Position numbers and translations under genes: made by a program. This document shows, one piece after another, positions 1-6,691 of a stretch of 8,632 bases of DNA (position 1 is its first letter; every line of letters begins with the position of its first letter). The stretch comes from an uncultured bacterium (GTDB lineage Bacteria; Cyanobacteriota; Vampirovibrionia; Gastranaerophilales; Gastranaerophilaceae). The notes beneath the pieces were generated by a model. The model did not search any database. It was not told where the DNA came from and was given only the letters and a program-made list of their open reading frames with translations. Location: assembly GCA_949288685.1 (NCBI GenBank), contig CASELB010000095.1, positions 1-8,632 of the forward strand. Reading direction: 5' to 3'.

Positions 1-2012
1 ATGATTGCAAAGCCGCAACCGTTTGTGACGATATCCTGTTATACTTTATTGATATTATGCAAAAAACGCCGGATGCAAAAAAAATTCTCTCGCCCAAAAT
101 TGAAAATTTTGCCAAAACACTTAACAGATATATAAGCGTAAGCTCATTCCCTATTCTTATTTTTATAAACGCTTTTAACAATATTCAAGAAAAAAATGCA
201 AAACTTATTTTGGATTTTCTGTTTTCTGTTGCAAATTATGACAAAGTAAAAATTATTTTGACTGCAAAAACTTTTGACTCTTCACTTATTCCTGCGGATG
301 TCAGTTATACAAAAATTATTTCAAAACCGCTTAACCGCGTATTATTTTCTGAGTACTTCCGTTCAAAAAATATAGAATTTAATGAAACCGAAATTGAAGA
401 ACTTTACAAATTAACCCGCGGTTATTATTATTACGCAAAACTTTCCTCAAGCGTTATTACCAATATGGGGATTACCCTAAAAGAATTTCTTTTAAGGTGC
501 AAAAATGCAGGCAAGATTTTTGACAGGTACCTGTGCGACATTGCAATATCAGTATTGCCCCTGCCAATAAGAAATTTCTTCTGGTTTTTGCTGCTTCTCA
601 GACACGGAATTTCATACGATGCTCTAAGCGTACTTGATTTATATGACGAAAACTCCGTTAAATACCTCTTAAAAAACGGGTATATATATGAGACCTCCGG
701 CATTATCTATGTAAGTGACTATTTTCATTCTGATGTAGAAATTATCATTCCCGTAAAAATAAAACAAAAACTTCACAGATATCTTGCTGATATTTATAAA
801 ACCCAGTTAAAAGAAAAGCCGGAAAATCGTGTATTAAAACTTTCAAGACAATCTTTAAGCGCAGAAAGCGAGTACCACACCGCGCAGGCTGAAAGTACAG
901 ATGAACTTGTTAATGCCATATCGCAGCCTCAAGAAATTAAACCGGCAGATGAACACCCGAACACTGAAAAAAACGTTACAAATGACATAAAAATAAATGA
1001 AGAAGACTTAATAAAAAAGGCAGAGGAATATACCGCTTCTCATAAATATACAGATGCAGCAGAAACGTATAAAAATCTGCTTAATATTGTACAGGATAAG
1101 AGACGGCTGGTAGATTTATATCTGGCACTTGCAAGAGTTTATACCAAAACATCGGACTGGTCAAAAGCCCTTCACTACTTTACTCTTGCCAAAGACTTTT
1201 TTACTGATAATAATGAACCTATTAATGTTAATTATATAAAATATGAGCTTTCCAATGTTTATTACAATATGTTTAACCTTGATACAGCAAGAAAACTGCT
1301 CAAAGAAGTAATTTTTTCACAGGATTCGCCAAATGCGCTTATGATTGATTCCTGTCTGCAACTCGGCAATATAGAAGATTATGCACAAAATTATGAAGAA
1401 GCCTTTGTATATTACAAACAGGGGGTTGACTCAATTAACGAAACAACTCCGAAAGATACATCCAATGAATTATATTTCAGGTATGCCGTCGCTTTAGACG
1501 AGCACGGAGAGAAAGAACTTGCAATTTCTTATTATAAAAAATATATAAATTCCGGAGCGCAAACTTATCTTTCTCCGGTCTACTGCAACCTTGGAACAAT
1601 GTCAGAAGAAGACGGAGATATTAAAAAGGCGGAAGAGTATTTTAAAAAAGCGTACGATTTGGATACTGCTAAAAATAATTATGACGGGATTTACTACTCT
1701 TCTACGCACCTTGCAAATCTGTATTTTGAAAAAACGCCCTCAAAAGCATTACCCTACATAAAAATGGCGCAAAACAGCGCAGAAACACTTAACGACAGTT
1801 TCTATATCGCACAGTCACATCTTCTTGCAGGAGACTACTATTACAGAGTTAATGATAATGAAAAGGCTCTGAAAGAATATATCGGCGTTTATATGAATGT
1901 AAAAGACGATTTTTCAAAAGAGAATTTAAAGAAAATTACAGCAAGAATTAAGGATATGGAAATCCGGCTTGGCTCTGAAAAATATACGGAGATTATGAAA
2001 AGTTATGGATAA
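1..2012 (+). CDS. STAND/AAA-type ATPase-TPR protein, 5' end outside the window
   Basis: The reading frame is open to the left edge (first full codon at base 3), so the ATG at 57 is probably internal and the P-loop should lie upstream. Numbering from that ATG, residues 31-72 look like the second half of a STAND/AAA nucleotide-binding domain: a hydrophobic strand FPILIFINAF at the Walker B place, then KVKIILTAK at the sensor strand. Residues 89-135 resemble the helical lid (KPLNRVLFSEYF, then LTRGYYYYAKL). Residues 170-250 resemble the winged-helix region of such proteins, ending in a helix with KLHRYLADIY. A polar linker (about 258-315) leads to roughly eight TPR-like helix pairs from 317 to 640, for example GDIKKAEEYFKKAYDLD. 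Known STAND-TPR proteins are signal-responsive switches or scaffolds. The Walker B strand carries Asn where Asp is expected, so ATP hydrolysis may be lost. The ligand and partner are unknown. The final codons overlap rsmG. Confidence 0.8.
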   Translation, partial: DCKAATVCDDILLYFIDIMQKTPDAKKILSPKIENFAKTLNRYISVSSFPILIFINAFNNIQEKNAKLILDFLFSVANYDKVKIILTAKTFDSSLIPADVSYTKIISKPLNRVLFSEYFRSKNIEFNETEIEELYKLTRGYYYYAKLSSSVITNMGITLKEFLLRCKNAGKIFDRYLCDIAISVLPLPIRNFFWFLLLLRHGISYDALSVLDLYDENSVKYLLKNGYIYETSGIIYVSDYFHSDVEIIIPVKIKQKLHRYLADIYKTQLKEKPENRVLKLSRQSLSAESEYHTAQAESTDELVNAISQPQEIKPADEHPNTEKNVTNDIKINEEDLIKKAEEYTASHKYTDAAETYKNLLNIVQDKRRLVDLYLALARVYTKTSDWSKALHYFTLAKDFFTDNNEPINVNYIKYELSNVYYNMFNLDTARKLLKEVIFSQDSPNALMIDSCLQLGNIEDYAQNYEEAFVYYKQGVDSINETTPKDTSNELYFRYAVALDEHGEKELAISYYKKYINSGAQTYLSPVYCNLGTMSEEDGDIKKAEEYFKKAYDLDTAKNNYDGIYYSSTHLANLYFEKTPSKALPYIKMAQNSAETLNDSFYIAQSHLLAGDYYYRVNDNEKALKEYIGVYMNVKDDFSKENLKKITARIKDMEIRLGSEKYTEIMKSYG

Positions 2013-2595
2013 AAATAAATTTCAGCCGTATATAAATGCTTTTCTTGAAGAAAACGCAAAAGTTAATCTTATATCAAAGAATGAAGAAAAATATCTTTTC
2101 GAAAAACATATTACTGATGCACTTGCGATATCTGCTTTTTTTGAAAAATATATAACACCTGATTCCATTCTTGACATTGGTACAGGCGGGGGGATTCCTG
2201 CAGTACCGATAGCAATAGAATATCCTGATATTCAAGTTTGGGCAATCGACAGTATATCAAAAAAAATCCGTGCAATAGAAAATATAAAGCAAAATCTCGG
2301 GCTTAAAAATCTTCACCCTGTATGTTCCAGAATAGAAAATTTTAAAGAACAGAAGTTTGATGTTGTCACATCCCGTGCACTGGCAGCACTGGATAAACTT
2401 TTTGTTTACGCCTCTCCGCTAATGAATAAGGGCGGGTACTTTGCTGCTTATAAATCAAGGTTATTAAAAGAAGAAATTGATAATGCAAAAAAAATAATGA
2501 ACAGGACAGGGTTTATATTTGTAGATACGATAGAATATAACTTACCTACCGAAGAAAAACATATACGAAAACTTGCAATATTTAAAAAACTATAG
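2005..2595 (+). CDS. rsmG: RsmG, 16S rRNA (guanine527-N7)-methyltransferase
   Basis: RsmG (GidB) uses S-adenosylmethionine to methylate N7 of G527 in the 530 loop of 16S rRNA, in the cytoplasm; in other bacteria its loss gives low-level streptomycin resistance. The 196-residue length is near the family norm (about 207 in E. coli). The N-terminal NLIS...FEKHITDAL matches the family's N-L...H-x-x-D-[SA]-L signature. Residues 55-70 hold the SAM-binding motif I, ILDIGTGGGIPAVPIA. D82 is the acidic residue ending the next strand. Residues 119-127 (DVVTSRALA) match the conserved V-x-SRA motif, and K150 follows in AAYKS. The ATG start gives a full-length family N-terminus. It overlaps the stop of the preceding STAND-TPR gene by 8 bases (ATGGATAA), which suggests translational coupling. 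A GGAG at 1988-1991 is a distant, weak ribosome binding site, consistent with coupling. Confidence 0.95.
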   Translation: MDKNKFQPYINAFLEENAKVNLISKNEEKYLFEKHITDALAISAFFEKYITPDSILDIGTGGGIPAVPIAIEYPDIQVWAIDSISKKIRAIENIKQNLGLKNLHPVCSRIENFKEQKFDVVTSRALAALDKLFVYASPLMNKGGYFAAYKSRLLKEEIDNAKKIMNRTGFIFVDTIEYNLPTEEKHIRKLAIFKKL

Positions 2596-2763
2596 GTGGT
2601 ACACAACACGGGATACCTAAGTTCAGGGCGAAATGTTACTTCTTGTCAATCAGAAACCGTCTTGGATTATTCAGTGTAAAATATATAAGCCAGCAGAACT
2701 TAAAGTTTACAAATATTTATATTTATGGTGTAATAACACAAGAAGACATATTAAGGAGAGATT
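2596..2763 (+). other. rsmG-ndk intergenic region
   Basis: This 168-base gap holds the ndk promoter in its right third. Its left part has an imperfect inverted repeat (TAGGT at 2593-2597 against ACCTA at 2615-2619, loop of 17 bases) without a following T-run, so it is not a convincing terminator. A 44-codon frame from an ATG at 2633 runs into ndk, stopping at 2765-2767, but has only a poor ribosome binding site and contains the promoter. I recognise no RNA family here. Confidence 0.5.
2706..2734 (+). promoter_or_regulatory. sigma70-type promoter for ndk-tgt
   Basis: The -35 element TTTACA (2706-2711) and the -10 element TGTAAT (2729-2734) each match consensus at five of six bases and are spaced by exactly 17 bases. 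Transcription would start near 2741, giving a leader of about 23 bases that carries the AAGGAG ribosome binding site at 2753-2758, five bases before the ndk ATG. A weaker alternative upstream is TTGGAT (2662-2667) with TATAAG (2684-2689). Confidence 0.55.
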
Positions 2764-3243
2764 ATGATTTCGGAAGAAAGAACATTTGTAGCAATTAAAC
2801 CTGACGGAGTAAAAAGAGGATTAATAGGTAAAATTATTGACCGTTTTGAGACAAAAGGTTTCAAGATTGTTGCAATGAAACTTTTACAGGTAACACCTGA
2901 ACTTGCTGCAAAGCACTATGAAGAACACCAGGGCAAACCTTTCTACAACAGGCTTGTTAATTACATTACAAGCGGACCTATTGTCGCAATGGTAGTTGAA
3001 GGCTATCGTGCAATAGAAAGCGTACGTCACATGGTCGGATGCACCGATCCGGTAAAAGCTGACGTCGGAACAATAAGGGCAGATTTTGCGCAGGTAATGG
3101 AATACAATGCTATCCACGCTTCTGACTCGACAGAAAGCGCAGCAAGAGAAATCGCTATTTATTTTAAACCTGAAGAAATCTATGACAACTGGCAATCCAT
3201 GCTGGAGATGATTACTTATGACCAGGAACGTTCAGGGGTTTAG
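2764..3243 (+). CDS. ndk: Ndk, nucleoside diphosphate kinase
   Basis: Ndk moves the gamma phosphate of ATP to nucleoside diphosphates through a phospho-histidine intermediate and balances NTP and dNTP pools in the cytosol. The N-terminus ERTFVAIKPDGVKRGLIG is characteristic, with the phosphate-binding lysine K12 in KPDG. R88 and R105 (GTIR) are the conserved arginines. The catalytic histidine is H118 in NAIHASDSTESA, where the family usually has HGSDS, so Gly is replaced by Ala. At 159 residues it is slightly longer than the common 140-150, because the C-terminus (about EMITYDQERSGV) continues into the start of tgt. The ATG is set by AAGGAG at 2753-2758, and a good promoter lies just upstream. 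It probably forms a two-gene unit with tgt. Confidence 0.97.
   Translation: MISEERTFVAIKPDGVKRGLIGKIIDRFETKGFKIVAMKLLQVTPELAAKHYEEHQGKPFYNRLVNYITSGPIVAMVVEGYRAIESVRHMVGCTDPVKADVGTIRADFAQVMEYNAIHASDSTESAAREIAIYFKPEEIYDNWQSMLEMITYDQERSGV
3204..3207 (+). promoter_or_regulatory. internal ribosome binding site for tgt
   Basis: GGAG inside the 3' end of ndk lies 10 bases before the tgt ATG at 3218. It supports this start, which is also the only ATG, GTG or TTG in the tgt frame near the expected family N-terminus. Ribosomes ending ndk at 3243 would pass over the site, so expression of the two genes is probably linked. Confidence 0.5.
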
Positions 3244-4342
3244 TTACGATTTAGTACATATTTGCAAAAACTCCGGCGCAAGAGCAGGAGTTCTGCATAC
3301 ACCGCACGGCGATATTGAAACTCCGATATTCATGCCCGTAGGCACCAATTCAACGGTTAAACTGGTTACAAATAACAACCTGTATGACACAGGCGCTCAG
3401 ATTATTCTTGCAAACTCTTATCATTTATATTTAAGAGCCGGACATAAATTAATAAAACAATTTGGCGGAATACACGGCTGGATGAACTGGCAAAAACCTG
3501 TTTTAACCGACTCGGGAGGATTTCAGGTTTTTTCGCTTGCTCATCTTAGAAAAATGTCTGAAGAAGGCGTTGAATTTAGAGATCCCAAAGATGGCAAAAA
3601 ACACTTCATAAGCCCTGAAATATCAATGGAAATCCAACAGGATATAGGGGCTGACATAATTATGGCTTTTGACTGGTGCGCTCCGTATCCTTGCGATTAT
3701 AAAACTGCTAAAGAAGCCATGGAGAGAACTCACAGATGGCTTGAAAGATGTTTTAAAGCCAAAACTTCAACAAATCAAGCTCTGTTTCCTATTTGTCAGG
3801 GCGCTTTTGAAGACGATTTACGCAGAGAAAGTGCCGCAGTTGTTTCAACTTACGATGCTGTCGGATACGCTATCGGAGGTGTAAGCGTAGGTGAGCCGCC
3901 CGAAATTAAAAATCACCTTGTAGAACTTACAGCACCGCTTCTGCCTGAAAATAAACCGCGTTATTTAATGGGCGTAGGTACTCCGGAAGATTTACTGGAC
4001 GGGATTTTACGCGGCGTTGATATGTTTGACTGCGTTCTCCCTACAAGGAATGCAAGGCACGGTTCATTTTTTACTTTTGAGGGTAAAAAGCAAATTAAAA
4101 ATGCGCAGTATCATGATGATCCGCGTCCTCTGGATGAAAATTGCGACTGCTATTGCTGCAAAAATCATACACGGGCGTATCTACGCCACCTTTACAAATG
4201 TCAGGAAGGCACCGGACAGGCTTTAATGAGTATTCATAATATTAAATTTCTCATTGATTTTGCTAAAAAAGCCCGTCAGGCTATATTAAATGATGAGTTT
4301 GATAAATTTTATAAAGCCCATTACGAAAAATTAATTTCCTGA
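3218..4342 (+). CDS. tgt: Tgt, queuine/preQ1 tRNA-ribosyltransferase
   Basis: Bacterial Tgt exchanges guanine-34 in the anticodon of tRNAs Asp, Asn, His and Tyr for preQ1, a step of queuosine synthesis. The 374-residue length is normal. D98 in PVLTDSGGFQVFSL corresponds to the catalytic Asp102 of the Zymomonas enzyme. FDWCAPYP (D152, C154) and QGAF (about 194-197) line the base pocket. D271 in DMFDCVLPTRNARHG is the nucleophile. The zinc site is C309, C311, C314 (CDCYCC) and H340 (SIHN); the 26-residue gap from the last Cys to His equals that of the Zymomonas enzyme. The gene overlaps ndk by 26 bases. The usual partners queA, yajC and secD are not adjacent, and no other queuosine gene lies in the window, so the preQ1 source is not seen here. 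Confidence 0.97.
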   Translation: MTRNVQGFSYDLVHICKNSGARAGVLHTPHGDIETPIFMPVGTNSTVKLVTNNNLYDTGAQIILANSYHLYLRAGHKLIKQFGGIHGWMNWQKPVLTDSGGFQVFSLAHLRKMSEEGVEFRDPKDGKKHFISPEISMEIQQDIGADIIMAFDWCAPYPCDYKTAKEAMERTHRWLERCFKAKTSTNQALFPICQGAFEDDLRRESAAVVSTYDAVGYAIGGVSVGEPPEIKNHLVELTAPLLPENKPRYLMGVGTPEDLLDGILRGVDMFDCVLPTRNARHGSFFTFEGKKQIKNAQYHDDPRPLDENCDCYCCKNHTRAYLRHLYKCQEGTGQALMSIHNIKFLIDFAKKARQAILNDEFDKFYKAHYEKLIS

Positions 4343-4402
4343 TACATTTATTATCCCACAGGTTAGTATGGAACTTAGTTTTCTTTATGCTATTCTGTTG
4401 GT

Positions 4403-6244
4403 ATGAAGAGATTGTTCAGCATATTAACAGCAATACTAATTCTGCTTGTCTGCATGTCTTTTATCTTCCATATAGACAGACCTGAAAATCAGCAAAAACA
4501 ATCATCCGCCACATATTCAAATAATGCTGAAATTCAACGGGAACCGGATACAACAGTTACTATTGACGGTGTTGACTACTACAAATCAGGCGCAGCGACC
4601 GGAAAATTTGGCGGAGAATTATTTATTTCCACAATCGGAGAAGGTCCGAAAACTTTTAACCCGTTTAACTCAATGGATGCAACATCCACCATAATGGGCG
4701 GAATTATGTATGACGGGCTTTTAACATCCAATCCTTCAACGGGAGAAGTTATACCGCTTCTTGCAAAAAGCTATTCAATAAGCCCTGACGGAAAAACTTA
4801 TACAATAAACTTAAGAAAAGGCGTTAAATGGAGTGACGGTAAACCAATAACTGCAGATGATGTTATTTATACCTATAAAGAAATCATTTTTGCAGGTTTA
4901 GGAAACACCTCAACCAGAGACATGATGGTTATTGACGGGAAATTACCGGAAATTAAAAAAATTGATGATTATACCGTTCAGTTCATATTATCTAAACCAT
5001 TTGCGCCTTTTTTAAGACAATTATCAACCCCGATTGCCCCGGAGCATATTTTTAAACCCGTATCTGATAAAGGAAGTGATTGTTTTAACACGTTCCTGTC
5101 TACAGATATAAATCCAGAAAAACTTGTAACAAGCGGAGCTTTTAGGCTAAAAGAGTACGTTCCGGCGCAACGTGTAGTATTTGAACGTAATCCGGATTAT
5201 TATAAAATCAACAGCAAAAATGAAAAACTGCCATATCTTGATAAACTTGTTTATTTTATAGTTGCTGATTTAAATAACGAAATATTAAAATTTGAAGCAA
5301 AAGAAATTGATATAATCAGCCTGCGCGGCTCAAACGTAGCCCGTTACAAAGAAAAAGAACCCCGATCCGATTATACGGTCTACAATATCGGACCTGATAC
5401 AGGTACAATGTTTATATCAATTAATCTCAACAATCGCAAAAACAATGATGGCAAGTATTACGTTAATCCGATAAAACAGGCGTGGTTTAAAGATAAAAAC
5501 TTTAGAGCGGCAATTGATTACGCGCTCGACAGAAAAAGCATGGTTATGAATATTGCAAGCGGGCTTGGGGTTCCGCTTTTTACCGCAGAAAGTCTAAATT
5601 CCATTTACCTTAACAAATCTGTTAAAGGGCATAACAGAGATTTAAACAAAGCAAAAGAACTGCTTTTACAAAGCGGATTTTATTATGACAAAAAAGGAAG
5701 GCTAAGAGATAAAAATAAAAATTATGTTGAGTTTGATTTATATACAAACGCCGGCAACACCGAACGCGAAGCGCTTGGTGTAATGGTTAAACAGGATATC
5801 GAAGATTTAGGAATAAAAGTTAATTTTAAGCCAATCGAGTTTAATTCACTTGTAAATAAACTGGTAAACACCTATGACTACGATATGGTAATAATGGGGC
5901 TAACCGGCTCACCTCTTGAACCGCACAGCGGAAAAAATGTCTGGTATTCTACAGGACCGCTGCACATGTTCAACCAGCGTCCTGCGGGATACAAAATCGA
6001 CGACAGGCTGCAAATGGAAAAAGAGTTGGATTACATTTTTGATGAGGGTGCCCTAAAAACAAACTTTAAAGACAGAAAAGAGTTATATGACAGATACCAG
6101 GAAATTATTTATAATGAGAAACCTATGATTTATTTGTATTCACCGATAAGAATCATTGCCGCACGAAACCGTTTAAAAAACCTCTATCCGACGCCGCTCT
6201 CAGGAATAGGATATAATCCTGATGAAATATACATAGAAGAATAA
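4403..6244 (+). CDS. family 5 extracellular solute-binding protein (Opp/Dpp type)
   Basis: This 613-residue protein looks like an ABC-transporter substrate-binding protein of the oligopeptide/dipeptide/nickel class (SBP_bac_5). Residues 1-22 form an export signal (MKRLF, then a hydrophobic core). There is a Cys at 17 (ILLVC), but Val before it does not fit a normal lipobox, so it may be an N-terminal anchor or cleaved signal. A polar linker to about residue 68 precedes the binding domain. Family landmarks are GELFISTIGEGPKTFNPF (70-88), the MYDGLL stretch and KGVKWSDGKPITADDVIYTY (139-158). The typical end segment is near IYNEKPMIYLYSP. It follows tgt by 60 bases with no clear ribosome binding site. 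No permease or ATPase gene is adjacent, so it either uses a remote transporter or has another role. The ligand cannot be read from sequence; a peptide is most likely. Confidence 0.9.
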   Translation: MKRLFSILTAILILLVCMSFIFHIDRPENQQKQSSATYSNNAEIQREPDTTVTIDGVDYYKSGAATGKFGGELFISTIGEGPKTFNPFNSMDATSTIMGGIMYDGLLTSNPSTGEVIPLLAKSYSISPDGKTYTINLRKGVKWSDGKPITADDVIYTYKEIIFAGLGNTSTRDMMVIDGKLPEIKKIDDYTVQFILSKPFAPFLRQLSTPIAPEHIFKPVSDKGSDCFNTFLSTDINPEKLVTSGAFRLKEYVPAQRVVFERNPDYYKINSKNEKLPYLDKLVYFIVADLNNEILKFEAKEIDIISLRGSNVARYKEKEPRSDYTVYNIGPDTGTMFISINLNNRKNNDGKYYVNPIKQAWFKDKNFRAAIDYALDRKSMVMNIASGLGVPLFTAESLNSIYLNKSVKGHNRDLNKAKELLLQSGFYYDKKGRLRDKNKNYVEFDLYTNAGNTEREALGVMVKQDIEDLGIKVNFKPIEFNSLVNKLVNTYDYDMVIMGLTGSPLEPHSGKNVWYSTGPLHMFNQRPAGYKIDDRLQMEKELDYIFDEGALKTNFKDRKELYDRYQEIIYNEKPMIYLYSPIRIIAARNRLKNLYPTPLSGIGYNPDEIYIEE

Positions 6245-6691
6245 CTAATTCATTTTATTATGGCGTTCAAAACCGGTAAAACTTTTAATAATCGCATATA
6301 TAGCATAAATTCCCAGACCGCCTGCGGATAGTTTTTGGAACCAGCTTCCGCCTTTTGCAATAAAAGTGCCGGCAGAGAGTCCTATCGGAACAACATTATC
6401 GGCAACCGAAGCAAAAAATCCGCTGACATAACCTTTAATATTTCCCCATAACTTAGCAAGCGGACTGTCAAGACGCCATTTGAAAGCCCCCCTCTTCATA
6501 AAATTTTCAACATCGCTTTCCTTTGTCATTCTGTTTGCATCAAGCCACGCATCAAGTGTTGAATCCGCCATTTGGATTTTACCATGTCGGATTGAATCCC
6601 GTCTGCCGCGTGCGTGAGCATCATAGACCCCGAGTCCTACACCTCCGGCTCCTGCTGTTTTTATTAAAATGTTTTTAAGCGCGATTGCCAT
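6245..6691 (-). CDS. small membrane protein of unknown function
   Basis: I do not recognise this 148-residue protein. Its N-terminus has a Gly/Ala-rich stretch (AGAGGVGLGVYDAHARG, about 13-29), followed by a charged, mostly hydrophilic part (30-80). Two hydrophobic segments near 86-112 and 120-138 are rich in Gly, Ala and Ser and probably cross the membrane; the tail is short and basic. The ATG overlaps the end of the upstream HEAT-like gene by 17 bases and has GAGG nine bases before it, so the two are very likely co-transcribed and translationally coupled. A run of seven A residues spans the start codon. Its stop codon abuts that of the convergent solute-binding-protein gene with no spacer. 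Confidence 0.75.
   Translation of the reverse strand: MAIALKNILIKTAGAGGVGLGVYDAHARGRRDSIRHGKIQMADSTLDAWLDANRMTKESDVENFMKRGAFKWRLDSPLAKLWGNIKGYVSGFFASVADNVVPIGLSAGTFIAKGGSWFQKLSAGGLGIYAIYAIIKSFTGFERHNKMN

Noticed and set aside
57..59. The ATG at 57 as the true start of the STAND-TPR gene.
   Set aside because: The same frame is open upstream with helix-like sequence, and starting here would remove the P-loop half of the nucleotide-binding domain.
1..135. An ATG at the first base opens a short frame of about 44 codons.
   Set aside because: It is in a different frame from the STAND-TPR gene, whose frame is open to the left edge and continues the domain; the short frame has a basic, unpatterned composition.
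2593..2619. A hairpin after rsmG as a terminator.
   Set aside because: The stem is five or six base pairs with a long loop and no T-run follows.
2633..2767. A possible 44-codon gene between rsmG and ndk.
   Set aside because: It has a poor ribosome binding site, contains the ndk promoter, and its product resembles nothing I know. It is kept only as a weak observation.
2884..3195. A 103-codon frame on the - strand inside ndk.
   Set aside because: It is antisense to a confidently identified gene, with Cys/Phe-rich composition typical of a shadow frame.
4403..4470. A standard lipoprotein signal in the solute-binding protein.
   Set aside because: The residue before Cys17 is Val, whereas Gly, Ala or Ser is expected.
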